64,000 nucleotides of DNA from Phycisphaerae bacterium (GCA_016873335.1 VGXN01000003.1:1-64000); one strand, 5' to 3'; numbered from the stretch's first letter, positions 12,160 to 21,758 are shown. The notes: generated by a model not told the origin, from the letters alone. Translations and numbers: made by a program.

Positions 12160-12896
12160 GACCGCAGCGTATCGGAGGGAAGCGTGCCGGGTGCGTCCGA
12201 CCGCTGCCGTGCGGGAGTTGCGCCACCACCGCCCTTCGCGCCACCCACGCGGAGTTCCGTGCCTGCGCGGAGGCGTGCAATGTTGGCGCGGTGCTTCCAG
12301 ATCACAAGTGCCGCGAGCAGTGTCACCACGATCAGCAGCGGCAGAAACTCAGCGGGTTGCATGGGTTCGCTGCCTGGCCACGCGCGCGCTCGCACGAGGA
12401 GCAGCACGGGCAGCGCAAGCGCGGCAATCATGGATGCGGCGGAGACGTAGTGCGTCACCTTCACAACCACGACCCACAGCAGGAGCGCGCCGAGCGCGGG
12501 GAAAGTCATCAGCGGCCACATCGCCAACAGCGCCCCAAAGCTTGTGGCAACGCCCTTGCCGCCCTTGAACGAAACCCATGGCGAGTAGATGTGTCCCAGA
12601 ATGGCAGCGATGCCTGTGAGCGGCATCAGGAGTCCTGTTCGCTGCGCATCTGGCACATGCTCTGCGAGCAGGACGCCCGCGAGCAGCACGGGCACCGCGC
12701 CCTTCAGCGCATCGAGCACGAAGCAGGCGTAGCCGAAGGGGCGACCCAGGACGCGTCCGACATTCGTCGCGCCGATGTTGCGCGATCCATGCTCGCGCAC
12801 ATCCACGCCCTTGATTCGACCGATGAGAAGTCCAAATGGAATGCTCCCCGACACAAAACCTGCGAGCGACGCGATGATCCAAGGCCACGCGGTCAC
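12156..12896 (-). CDS. plsY: Glycerol-3-phosphate acyltransferase PlsY
   Basis: GSIPFGLLIGRIKGVDVREHGSRNIGATNVGRVLG, GHIYSPWVSFKGGKGVATSFG; 4-bp overlap with purB. Confidence 0.92.
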   Translation of the reverse strand: MTAWPWIIASLAGFVSGSIPFGLLIGRIKGVDVREHGSRNIGATNVGRVLGRPFGYACFVLDALKGAVPVLLAGVLLAEHVPDAQRTGLLMPLTGIAAILGHIYSPWVSFKGGKGVATSFGALLAMWPLMTFPALGALLLWVVVVKVTHYVSAASMIAALALPVLLLVRARAWPGSEPMQPAEFLPLLIVVTLLAALVIWKHRANIARLRAGTELRVGGAKGGGGATPARQRSDAPGTLPSDTLRS

Positions 12897-12905
12897 GCTG
12901 CGATC

Positions 12906-13934
12906 CTACTGGCGTGCCACCGATGCATGGAGCAAGGACTCGACGGCGATCCATGCGTCGCCGACGGGGATTCGCGTGATCGCGCAGCGGAGTGGATGAT
13001 CGTTCGCCACGAGTCCATCTTCGAGGAACGGATCGGCAATCATGATGCGCTCCCGCGGATAGTCCGTGGGTGTCCAGCGACAATCGGTTGGGCCGAAGAA
13101 CGCGAGCGTGGGCGTTCCAAATGCCGCTGCAATGTGGCGCGGCCCCGTGTCATTGGTGACGAGCAGTGCTGCGCGCTGCAGAAGCGCCTTGAGTGCGCCG
13201 AGCGTGACGCCACGCGCGACCAGGTCGACGCCGCCCGTCTGCGCAGCAATGAGCGCGCAGAGATCCGCCTCGGCGGGGGAACCGTTCACGGCGATGAGCG
13301 GCGCGGTGCCAGTGGGCGGGCGCCGAATCAGCCGCTGTGCGAGTTCCACGAAACGCTCCGCTGGCCAGCGCTTGTCGGTGCGGTTTGCGCCTGGGTTGAG
13401 GATGACAAGAGGCTGCTTTGGATTCTGGGGTTGACCGATGAGGCGATCTGCCTCGCTCGAATCTGCGCTTGTCACGGCAAGATGCGGAACGCATCCCGCA
13501 GGTCTCGTGCCGGTCCACCACGCGGCAAGATCGGCGTACATCGACGCGGTGTTCATCACGCCGGTTGCGCGCGTGATGCGATCGGTCAGCAGCAAGCCAC
13601 GCAGATCCGTTGGGAAGCCGACGCGCCGTGGGATGCGGCAGAGTGCCGTGAAGAGCGCGCTTCGCAAGGAGTTCGGCAGCAGAAGCACCGCTTCCGGTCG
13701 GTGCGCGCGGATGCGTGCGCGGAGTTCGCGGTCGCCCATGCGAAGCGAGCCGCCCTCGAACGCGCTCACGAACGGCAGGCCTTCGATGAGTGGGCGGAGG
13801 TTTGGGCGTCCGAGTGTGATGATGGTTGCATGTGGATGATGCGATGCGATGTGGGCGATGGATGGAGTCGCCATGCAGACATCGCCCACCCATGAAGGAA
13901 GCACAATCAGCAGTCGCTCGATGGAAGGCGGCAT
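12906..13934 (-). CDS. Glycosyltransferase family 9 (lipopolysaccharide heptosyltransferase-like)
   Basis: RLLIVLPSWVGDVCMATPSI, NPGANRTDKRWPAERFVELAQRL, VTNDTGPRHIAAAFGTPTLAFFGPTD. Confidence 0.85.
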   Translation of the reverse strand: MPPSIERLLIVLPSWVGDVCMATPSIAHIASHHPHATIITLGRPNLRPLIEGLPFVSAFEGGSLRMGDRELRARIRAHRPEAVLLLPNSLRSALFTALCRIPRRVGFPTDLRGLLLTDRITRATGVMNTASMYADLAAWWTGTRPAGCVPHLAVTSADSSEADRLIGQPQNPKQPLVILNPGANRTDKRWPAERFVELAQRLIRRPPTGTAPLIAVNGSPAEADLCALIAAQTGGVDLVARGVTLGALKALLQRAALLVTNDTGPRHIAAAFGTPTLAFFGPTDCRWTPTDYPRERIMIADPFLEDGLVANDHPLRCAITRIPVGDAWIAVESLLHASVARQ

Positions 13935-13972
13935 GGAAGGTCGCGGCGAAGTTGCGGACGCGGAGGTCGTGT

Positions 13973-14833
13973 TCATTCGCCTGCCCAGAGCGATGGAAGT
14001 CCACGCGAAGCGGCCCAAAGATTGGTGTTGCGTCGCAGCTCCGTCGCAAGACCGATTGCCACGACTTCCGGGCCCGCCACCTCAAGATCCACCCCCCACA
14101 CTTCAACCTCCAGGCGCAGCAGCGAAACACCTTCACGCTCGGCGATCGCGCGCGCGGTCGCGGTGACCAGTTCGCGCGTGGCGGGTGCGTTCAGCATCTC
14201 CTGCTTGGCGAGCAGCCGCGTGTGACTTGTCGACTCCCAACGCGGAGCGCCATCCTTCCCATCCGCGCGGAGGATGCGGTGGCTTGCGTGCAGCAGGTCC
14301 GGCTCCACGAAGTCCGCGCTGCTCGCTGCGCGCACATCCGTGGCGTCCTCGCTCGCGTGAAGCAGTCGAATGGTTCGGCACTGTGCGGCGCGACCCGCTT
14401 CGATATCACGATCCTGATCGCCGATCATCCAACTCCGCGTGCAGTCGATGGCATGCCGCTTCGCCGCCTCCAGCAGCATCCCAGGTGCGGGCTTGCGCCA
14501 CGGGTGCTCCTGTCGATACGCCGCGACCGTTCCCTGCGGATGGAAGGGGCAGGACATCCAGTCGCTCACGAGCGGATCGCCGCGTTTCCACTCACACGCT
14601 TCTTCGAGCAGCTGCGCAGTCCGTTGGTGAACGGCATCCACCTCCGCTTCGCCGTATGCGCCGCGCGCCACGCCGCCTTGATTGGTCACCACGATCAGCA
14701 GATAGCCCGCTTCGCGCAGCGCTCGTGCGCCCCACGCTGCGCCTGGCATCAGACGAACGAGCGAAGGGTCGCCGAGATCACCGTCGTTGGCGATGATCGT
14801 GTTGTCGCGGTCGAGAAAGACGGCGCTCTGCAC
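13973..14833 (-). CDS. HAD phosphatase, GmhB/HisB type (D,D-heptose bisphosphate phosphatase-like), GTG start
   Basis: SAVFLDRDNTIIANDGDLGDP, LLIVVTNQGGVARGAYGE, CPFHPQG, RKPAPGMLLEAAKR, SWMIGDQDRDIEAGRAA; next to a GT9 heptosyltransferase-like gene; about 90-aa C-terminal extension. Confidence 0.8.
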   Translation of the reverse strand: MQSAVFLDRDNTIIANDGDLGDPSLVRLMPGAAWGARALREAGYLLIVVTNQGGVARGAYGEAEVDAVHQRTAQLLEEACEWKRGDPLVSDWMSCPFHPQGTVAAYRQEHPWRKPAPGMLLEAAKRHAIDCTRSWMIGDQDRDIEAGRAAQCRTIRLLHASEDATDVRAASSADFVEPDLLHASHRILRADGKDGAPRWESTSHTRLLAKQEMLNAPATRELVTATARAIAEREGVSLLRLEVEVWGVDLEVAGPEVVAIGLATELRRNTNLWAASRGLPSLWAGE

Positions 14834-14858
14834 TGCCGAGAGGCTAGCGCAGCACTCG

Positions 14859-16007
14859 TCAAACGGTGGTCGACTGGGCGCGCGTGCCGAGGCGGTGCAC
14901 CTCGTGGTCACCGAACGAAGTGCCGAGCGCACGAGCAGCGGTGATCAGCGCGTGGTCGGTGGGAACGAGCCGCTGCCGACCCGCGGACACGAGCAGATCG
15001 ACGTCGGAGAACACATTGTTCTCGCGGACAACCAGCCTGCCCCGAGCGCCTTCGAGCAGAATCGCCAGCGCGTGGTAACCGAAGTTCGTGGCGAGAATGC
15101 GGTCCGCCGCGATCGGCGCTCCACCACGAAGCACATGACCGAGCGCCGTTGTGCGAACATCGGCCTTCGTGCGTGCGCGGATGATCTCGGCAACGCGCTC
15201 CCCAATCCCGCCGAGCCGCACGGGATCTGGGCTCGTCGGATCAAACCGAGCAATCGTCTGTTGTCCGCCCGCGGCAACGGCGCCCTCGGCGACAACCACG
15301 ATGGCGAATCCAGGTCCGCCACTCATGCGGCTGCCGATGAACTCCTCCATCGCACTTTCATGGAAGGGGATCTCGGGGATCAGGATCATGTCCGATCCGC
15401 TCGCCACGCCCGCCGTCAGCGCGATCCAGCCGGCATTGCGCCCCATGACTTCGCAGACCATCACGCGGTGATGGCTGTCCGCCGTCGAATGCAGCCGATC
15501 GAGCGCTTCGGTCGCGGTATTGACCGCCGTGAGGAATCCGAAGGTGATCTCCGTGCCGTACAGGTCGTTGTCGATCGTCTTTGGGATGCCGATGACATTG
15601 ATGCCGGCCTCCACGAACGGCGCCGCGCACTTCATCGAACCGTCACCGCCGATGACGATGAGCGCATCGATGCGGTGCTTGCGAATGTTGTCGATGCAGG
15701 TTCCTGTGACATCGCTGAAGATCGGGGTGCCACCCGCAGCGAACCCAGTGCACCACCGCGAAGGATTGCAGCGGTTGTTGGTGCCGAGGATGGTTCCGCC
15801 TCGTGTCAGGATGCCTGAGACATCGCGGAAACTCAGCGGACGGATGCGATCTTCAATCAGCCCTTGGAAGCCATCTTCGATGCCGAGCACTTCGATGCGG
15901 TACTGGAGGATGGCGGTCTTGGCGACCGCGCGGATGACCGCGTTCAGACCAGGGCAGTCGCCGCCGCCAGTCAGGATGCCGATGCGGCGGATGGATTCGG
16001 GGCTCAT
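14859..16007 (-). CDS. pfkA: 6-phosphofructokinase
   Basis: IGILTGGGDCPGLNAVIRA, VIGGDGSMKCAAPF, GIPKTIDNDLYGTEITFGFLTAV, VMGRNAGWIAL. Confidence 0.92.
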   Translation of the reverse strand: MSPESIRRIGILTGGGDCPGLNAVIRAVAKTAILQYRIEVLGIEDGFQGLIEDRIRPLSFRDVSGILTRGGTILGTNNRCNPSRWCTGFAAGGTPIFSDVTGTCIDNIRKHRIDALIVIGGDGSMKCAAPFVEAGINVIGIPKTIDNDLYGTEITFGFLTAVNTATEALDRLHSTADSHHRVMVCEVMGRNAGWIALTAGVASGSDMILIPEIPFHESAMEEFIGSRMSGGPGFAIVVVAEGAVAAGGQQTIARFDPTSPDPVRLGGIGERVAEIIRARTKADVRTTALGHVLRGGAPIAADRILATNFGYHALAILLEGARGRLVVRENNVFSDVDLLVSAGRQRLVPTDHALITAARALGTSFGDHEVHRLGTRAQSTTV

Positions 16008-16106
16008 GTGTGGAGCGGGGCGGGAAGTGGGTGCGAGGGCGGATTTCGGCAGTGCTGCACTGTAGTGCAACGTCTCGCTCTCTGCGAGAGGGCGTACTCT
16101 CACGGC

Positions 16107-17366
16107 ATGCATGTTGCCACTCAGATTGCGAAGATGAAGGAGTCCGCGACGCTGGCGGTCGGTGCCAAGGTGACGGCACTGAAGGCGAAAGGTGTGGATG
16201 TCGTTGGGTTCGCCATGGGCGAGCCGGACTTTGACACGCCGCGGTCGATCAAGCAGCGCGCGGTGGATGCGCTGATGGCGGGGATGACGAAGTACGCGCC
16301 GACGCCTGGCGACAAGGCGTCGCGTGAAGCGATCGCAGCGAAACTGCGCGCCGAGAACGGGATCGACTGCGCTGCAGAGCATGTCACCATCACCGTCGGT
16401 GCCAAACATGCGATCTTCATGGCGCTTCAGGCGCTGATCGAGCCCGGCCGCGGCGATGAGTTCATCCTGCCGACACCTGCGTGGGTCAGTTACCGTCCGC
16501 TCATCGAGTTGGCGGGCGGCGTTTGTGTGGAGGTGGCCGGTTCCGTCGAGAACGCATTTCGAATCACGCCGCAGCAGCTGGAGGCGGCGATCACGCCTCG
16601 CACGGTCGGAGTGCTGCTGAATTCGCCGAGCAATCCGTGCGGTGTGACATATCCCGCGACCGGACTTCGTTCGCTCATTGATGTCGTGGCGAACCATCCA
16701 CGCATCAGCATCGTGTCCGACGAGATCTATGAGAAGCTGATCTTTCCGGAGATCGAGCCGGGGCTGACGCACTGGTCGCCTGCGAGCGATCCGCGTGTGG
16801 CAGGACGCACGGTGACCGTGAACGGCATGAGCAAGGCGTTCGCGATGACTGGGTGGCGACTCGGATACCTCTGCGCGCCCGGCGATCAGGGGCGCTTCAT
16901 CCGCGAGATCATCAAGTTGCAGGGGCAGATGACCAACTCCGTTCCCAGTTTCTTCCTGCCCGCCGTGGTGGAGGCGCTGTCGGCAAGGGTCGCGCCCGAA
17001 GTGGAGCGCATGCGTGCAGCGTTCGCGGCGCGTGCGGGTCTGCTCCATCGCCTGCTGTCGCATGTCCCAGGTCTGCAGGTGCCGCGGTCGACGGGAGCGT
17101 TCTACGCGTTCCCAAGCATCGCGGGATGGATCGGCAGCGTGACGCCAGCGGGTACGCGCATCGATTCTGCGCAGTCCTTCGCGGATGCGCTGCTTGCCGA
17201 GGCGCATGTCGCCGTCGTGCCTGGGGAGGACTTCGGTGAATGTGCCCGCCACCATGTGCGGCTTTCCTTCGCATGCAGCGAAGCGCAGATCACGGAAGGC
17301 GTGCTGAGACTTGATCGCTTTGTCCGCTCGCTGCAGGGCGCGCGCGCGACCGCTCACGCTGGCTGA
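16107..17366 (+). CDS. Class I pyridoxal-phosphate aminotransferase (aspartate aminotransferase-like)
   Basis: VDVVGFAMGEPDFDTPRSIKQ, NSPSNPCGVTY, SDEIYEKLIFP, VNGMSKAFAMTGWRLGYLCAP. Confidence 0.92.
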   Translation: MHVATQIAKMKESATLAVGAKVTALKAKGVDVVGFAMGEPDFDTPRSIKQRAVDALMAGMTKYAPTPGDKASREAIAAKLRAENGIDCAAEHVTITVGAKHAIFMALQALIEPGRGDEFILPTPAWVSYRPLIELAGGVCVEVAGSVENAFRITPQQLEAAITPRTVGVLLNSPSNPCGVTYPATGLRSLIDVVANHPRISIVSDEIYEKLIFPEIEPGLTHWSPASDPRVAGRTVTVNGMSKAFAMTGWRLGYLCAPGDQGRFIREIIKLQGQMTNSVPSFFLPAVVEALSARVAPEVERMRAAFAARAGLLHRLLSHVPGLQVPRSTGAFYAFPSIAGWIGSVTPAGTRIDSAQSFADALLAEAHVAVVPGEDFGECARHHVRLSFACSEAQITEGVLRLDRFVRSLQGARATAHAG

Positions 17367-17400
17367 AGCGCGGGCCGAAACTCGGGTCGAACGGCAGACT

Positions 17401-17970
17401 TCAGGTCGCGCCGATGGTCACGGGCAACGGCTGTGCACGCGGCTCGTAGTTCGGGTTCAGCGCGATATTGAGTGGGCGACGGTGTCCCGACGGATCGCGC
17501 GGAATGCCCTCTTCATCAATGATGCGCTGAATCGCCATGATCCCCTCGATCAGCATCTCGGGGCGGGGCGGGCAGCCGGGAACATAGACATCCACGGGGA
17601 TGAACTGATCGACGCCCTGCACGACGGCGTAGGTATCGAACACGCCGCCCGTCGATGCACAGGCGCCCATCGAGATGACCCACTTGGGTTCCGCCATCTG
17701 TTCGTAGATGCGCTGCAGAACGGGCAGCGTCTTCACACTGACGCGCCCAGCCACGATCATGAGGTCCGCTTGGCGCGGCGAGAAGCGCATCACCTCCGCG
17801 CCGAAGCGCGCCAAGTCGAAGCGTGAACACGCTGTCGCCATCAGTTCGATGCCACAGCACGCCGTCGCAAACGGCATCGGCCAGACACTGGAACGCCGCG
17901 CCCAGTTCACGACCCGCTGGAGGCTGGTGGTCAGCACGCTGTCCGACGGAAGTGCAGTTTCAAGACCCAT
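17401..17970 (-). CDS. nuoB: NADH-quinone oxidoreductase subunit B
   Basis: [80 protein letters not shown]2 cluster Cys conserved. Confidence 0.95.
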   Translation of the reverse strand: MGLETALPSDSVLTTSLQRVVNWARRSSVWPMPFATACCGIELMATACSRFDLARFGAEVMRFSPRQADLMIVAGRVSVKTLPVLQRIYEQMAEPKWVISMGACASTGGVFDTYAVVQGVDQFIPVDVYVPGCPPRPEMLIEGIMAIQRIIDEEGIPRDPSGHRRPLNIALNPNYEPRAQPLPVTIGAT

Positions 17971-18003
17971 GTCGGAAGTCTAGGCGCACAGGGACCGCCT
18001 TTG

Positions 18004-18381
18004 TCAAAGCAGCAGGCGTTCCAGATCAGCCGTCGATGTCGCGGTCGTAAACATGCGATCGATGCGCATCAATCGGAAGAGTTCCGCGAGTTGAACATTC
18101 ATGCCCGCAACGACGGGACGCAGCCCAGTTTCGCTGGCGCGATTGGCGAGCGTCACGCACAGACCGAGCCCCATGCTGGACAACGACTGGCAGCGGGAGA
18201 GATCGATGACCATGCACTTGCCGCGCGGAGCGGCATCGATCGCCTTGTACGCTTCGTCAGCAATGATCGCAGCCTCCCGCGCACCGATGGTGTTCGAGTC
18301 GAAGCGAATGATCGCGTGACTGTTCCGCTGTCGGATCATCACAACTCCGTCTGTCGAGGATGGTGGCGGTGTCGGCGTCAT
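18004..18381 (-). CDS. STAS-domain protein (anti-sigma-factor antagonist-like)
   Basis: KCMVIDLSRCQSLSSMGLGLCVTLANRASETGLRPVVAGMNVQLAELFRLMRIDRMF; starts with ATGA overlapping the upstream stop. Confidence 0.75.
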   Translation of the reverse strand: MTPTPPPSSTDGVVMIRQRNSHAIIRFDSNTIGAREAAIIADEAYKAIDAAPRGKCMVIDLSRCQSLSSMGLGLCVTLANRASETGLRPVVAGMNVQLAELFRLMRIDRMFTTATSTADLERLLL

Positions 18382-19685
18382 CGTGAACTGCGCTTCCATT
18401 GTGCAGTCGACCCATCGCTTTGGCAAGTGTCGCCCTCGGCGAATGTGCGGTTGCCGAGCGCTTCCAGTTGTGCCGCACGAAGCGATCCGAGGATCTCACC
18501 CGAAGGGTCCCTTCTGCCTGGGACTGCGGCATCGAAGCCAACGCACAGCACATCCGCCACGCGCACTTGATCCGGCGATCGTGCGGGGACCACTTGTCCC
18601 GATTCTGGAATCAGAAGCACCAATTGATGGGCTGCGAGCAGTCCACACAGTTGGTGGACAGCTGCCGACTCGATGACCAACTCATCCATCAGCGAATCGA
18701 ATGTGGCAGCCTTCCCGCTCTGATGCCGATGACAGATGTGCTCCATGGCACTGACAACCAGCGCGGGATCGAAAGCGCGCAGCGGATGTGACGACTCGCT
18801 GCGGACGCGGTCGTTGCTGAGCAGCGCGTTCAGCAGTGAACTGACCTGCAGCCCAAACAGGATGATGAGCCACATCGCGTACACCCAGAACATGAAGAGC
18901 GGCACGAGACCAAGCGAGCCGTACAACCGATTCCCCGAAAACGCTCGTTCCATATAGATCGAGAGGAACTTGCGCCCCAACTCGATGCCGACCGTAGCCA
19001 CCAGTGCGCCCGCAAGAAGTGTCTTCCACCGCATTCGGACGGTGGGCATGACCCCGTACGCCAGCACTAGAACCGCCAGCAGCAGCACGAAGCCGAGCGC
19101 GGGGCGTATGTAGCCATACGCGGCGGGGAATGTGGGCTGTCCATCAATGACGCGCTTCAGTTCGCCGTCGATGAACGGAAGCGCCGCGAGAAGGACGGGA
19201 CCAAGTGTGAGCATCGTCCAGTACACGAGGAGCCGTCGGTGCCACGGGCGATCGCTCGGCGCACGACAGACGATGTTGAACGCCTTTTCGATCGCGACGA
19301 TCAGCCAGATCGCGGAGAGCAGCACGACGGCAAGTCCGATGAAGCCGAGTGTGGAGAGATCAACCGTTCCCGAGACGCGAACAAGTTCCTCGATCCACGC
19401 GCTCACAGGCTGCTGCTCCGCACTCGTCCCATCCTTGGTGACGGTCACGCCAATCTCATCAAGTCCCGCCATCGATGCCATGGACGTCACGAACTTTGGA
19501 AACTCGTCTCCCGTAAGCGTGCGAATGAGCAGCGTCGCAACGAACAGCACGGGGATCATGCCAAAGAGCGTTCGGAACGACAGCGCGGCCGCCATATCGG
19601 GCGCGCGTACTTCGCTCAGGTGCCGAGCGCAGTAGCGGGTGATGGCCCAGCCACGGCTTGAAGTGCGCACAAGATCGATGTCCAC
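18378..19685 (-). CDS. YihY/BrkB family membrane protein
   Basis: ALSFRTLFGMIPVLFVATLLI, multiple TM helices, YGSLGLVPLFMFWVYAMWLIILFGLQV; C-terminal extension. Confidence 0.85.
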   Translation of the reverse strand: MDIDLVRTSSRGWAITRYCARHLSEVRAPDMAAALSFRTLFGMIPVLFVATLLIRTLTGDEFPKFVTSMASMAGLDEIGVTVTKDGTSAEQQPVSAWIEELVRVSGTVDLSTLGFIGLAVVLLSAIWLIVAIEKAFNIVCRAPSDRPWHRRLLVYWTMLTLGPVLLAALPFIDGELKRVIDGQPTFPAAYGYIRPALGFVLLLAVLVLAYGVMPTVRMRWKTLLAGALVATVGIELGRKFLSIYMERAFSGNRLYGSLGLVPLFMFWVYAMWLIILFGLQVSSLLNALLSNDRVRSESSHPLRAFDPALVVSAMEHICHRHQSGKAATFDSLMDELVIESAAVHQLCGLLAAHQLVLLIPESGQVVPARSPDQVRVADVLCVGFDAAVPGRRDPSGEILGSLRAAQLEALGNRTFAEGDTCQSDGSTAQWKRSSR

Positions 19686-19694
19686 GGTGCAATC

Positions 19695-21716
19695 CTAACG
19701 GTTGCCAGGCGCATTTCCCGCGGGATTCGCATGATGGACAGCAGGGTGGTCGAAGACCCCGCGCGCGCGCATTCCCATCATCGGAGTGTCGAGCGGTGCG
19801 GCAGTGCCCATATTGGGCCACTGCCAGACGATGTCGTCCGTCCACGGTCCACTGCTGGTGAACGCATCCATACTGCCAAGCAGCAGCAGACTGAGTGAAC
19901 GCGCGGCGCGGTGATCGGGGTGATAGGTGTTCGGTCCCGACTCGCCTTGACGGTAGGGACCAGCAGCGCTGAAGTGATCGTGGCCGCCAAAGTCGACGAG
20001 CGCCGCGAGCGCACTTTGCGCGGCGGATCCCTGCACGAGCGCGCCGCCGCGGTAGGAGTCGTTGCCGTCCGCATCGATCAGCACGCCGACCGCTTCATCC
20101 CACGCTGCGCCCTGTGCCGCGCTGATGGTCGACCAGTATGTGTCGTCGCCGCTGAGATCAATCAGTGCGCCCGCCGCCTGATGGCAGCCGAACCCCTGCG
20201 AGTAGTGGCTGCCGCGGTAGAGATCGTGGCCTGCCGTATCGCAGAGCACACCAAGCCCAAGCCAGTACGCACCGCCCTGCGAAAACTCATCGGCTTCATA
20301 GCGGTCATCGCCGCCAATGTTCACGAGCGCACCAATGCCGCCGGGCAGAAGCCTGCGTGCACCGACTGCCATGCCCTGCGAAAAACTCAGCGTGATGCCC
20401 GGAACCGCATCCGCGCCGCCTGTCAAGCCACGACTGTGGTGCAGGTCATTTCCCGCGTTGTCGATCAGGAGTCCAATGCCGACGGGTCCACCGAGACCTT
20501 GGGAAAATCCCCGGTCGAAGTACACATCACGGCCCGCATCATCGAAGAGGAATCCCGCGCCGCAAAGTCCTGCCCCGAGCGACCACTGTCCACAGTCGTA
20601 CACATCGTCACCCGCGCGGTCCATGAGCAGCCCGACGCCGAGCCATCCGCATCCGCCGCTGAGACGCCCACCCGAGTACCGATCATTGCCGGCAACATCG
20701 AGCACGAGCGACATCCCGCGCCACGCGCCAGCCGGACCTTGTTCCGAGCTCCCTTCGTACTGGTCATTACCCGCCAAGTCGATGATGGCCTGATTGCCCT
20801 CGCGAATCGTTCCCCAGACATAGCGATCGTTGCCGCCTGAATCGAACACGCCCGCGAGACGGGACATGTCGTAGCGATTGTCGCCGAGTCCACCGACCAC
20901 GATCCAGCCAATGCCTGGAAGCTCCTGTGCCGTGAACACGGCGCCTTCGATGGCAGCGGCGATTTCAGGCGCAACAGGCTCCGCTTCCTCCTTGCTCCAA
21001 TCGGCTGTGACGCCGAACTCCGCATCGGCGTGGACGAGTGTGCGTGCGATGGCCCACATCAAGCCGTTCTCGCCGCGCAGTCGTGTCCCGAGCTGCTCCG
21101 ATGCGGCGCGCAGCGCCGTGCGTGTTTCGCCCGATGGACTGATCTCGATGCGGAGCATGCGGGCGATCGATTCCACCTCGTCGATGCTCGGGCGGTCGCG
21201 GAGCGAATCCTCCAGCAGAAGCCGCGGATGGTTCAGCAGGAAATCCATCGCATAGATCGCACCCTGCGCGGTCGGCACGGGGACGGAACCTTGTGGCGGA
21301 GCAAGCTGACTGGCATCGAGTTGCCACGCTCGGCAGACGAAATCCGCCGCGCGACGCATGTGTGAGACGGGCGATGTCTGATCGGGAGTGGGCACACACG
21401 GCAGCAGGAGTTTCGCAGCGCTCGATGCCGCTTCGCTTGGCTTCGCGGCGATGTCGTGCATGGGAGCGCACATGCGGTCGTCTGCGTTCTTCTGCAGGGC
21501 ATCCTGCACGCGAAGTTCCGTGGCCCGCGCTTCAGCGGCGAGCCCGCGGTCGGTGAGCGCCCGAGTCACGCGCGATGATCCACTGTGCAGATCGAGCAGC
21601 GCGGTCGTTCTGGCGCTTGCCTCCGACAAAGTGATCGGTTGCTGCGGAGTGCTCGCGGGATCGACGCTCGCACAGCCAGCGAGCGTCACGGTCAGCAAGA
21701 GGACGGTCGGTCGCAC
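19695..21716 (-). CDS. Lipoprotein with about 12 'GNDxY' 26-27 aa repeats, function unknown, GTG start
   Basis: Lipobox VTLAGC (VRPTVLLLTVTLAGCASVD); C-terminal half is a regular array such as VAGNDRYSGGRLSGGCGWLGVGLLMD / RAGDDVYDCGQWSLGAGLCGAGFLFD. Confidence 0.8.
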   Translation of the reverse strand: MRPTVLLLTVTLAGCASVDPASTPQQPITLSEASARTTALLDLHSGSSRVTRALTDRGLAAEARATELRVQDALQKNADDRMCAPMHDIAAKPSEAASSAAKLLLPCVPTPDQTSPVSHMRRAADFVCRAWQLDASQLAPPQGSVPVPTAQGAIYAMDFLLNHPRLLLEDSLRDRPSIDEVESIARMLRIEISPSGETRTALRAASEQLGTRLRGENGLMWAIARTLVHADAEFGVTADWSKEEAEPVAPEIAAAIEGAVFTAQELPGIGWIVVGGLGDNRYDMSRLAGVFDSGGNDRYVWGTIREGNQAIIDLAGNDQYEGSSEQGPAGAWRGMSLVLDVAGNDRYSGGRLSGGCGWLGVGLLMDRAGDDVYDCGQWSLGAGLCGAGFLFDDAGRDVYFDRGFSQGLGGPVGIGLLIDNAGNDLHHSRGLTGGADAVPGITLSFSQGMAVGARRLLPGGIGALVNIGGDDRYEADEFSQGGAYWLGLGVLCDTAGHDLYRGSHYSQGFGCHQAAGALIDLSGDDTYWSTISAAQGAAWDEAVGVLIDADGNDSYRGGALVQGSAAQSALAALVDFGGHDHFSAAGPYRQGESGPNTYHPDHRAARSLSLLLLGSMDAFTSSGPWTDDIVWQWPNMGTAAPLDTPMMGMRARGVFDHPAVHHANPAGNAPGNR

Positions 21717-21758
21717 GCGCGAAGGATAGAAAGGAGTGCAGCGACTACCTTCCGCGCG

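Noticed and set aside
14859-17357. 832-aa minus ORF including pfkA
   Set aside because: The N-terminal half is antisense to the aminotransferase gene. The PFK domain starts at 16007.
19915-20900. GNDxY repeats as RTX calcium-binding nonapeptides
   Set aside because: RTX needs tandem GGxGxDxUx every 9 aa. Here motifs recur about every 26 aa.
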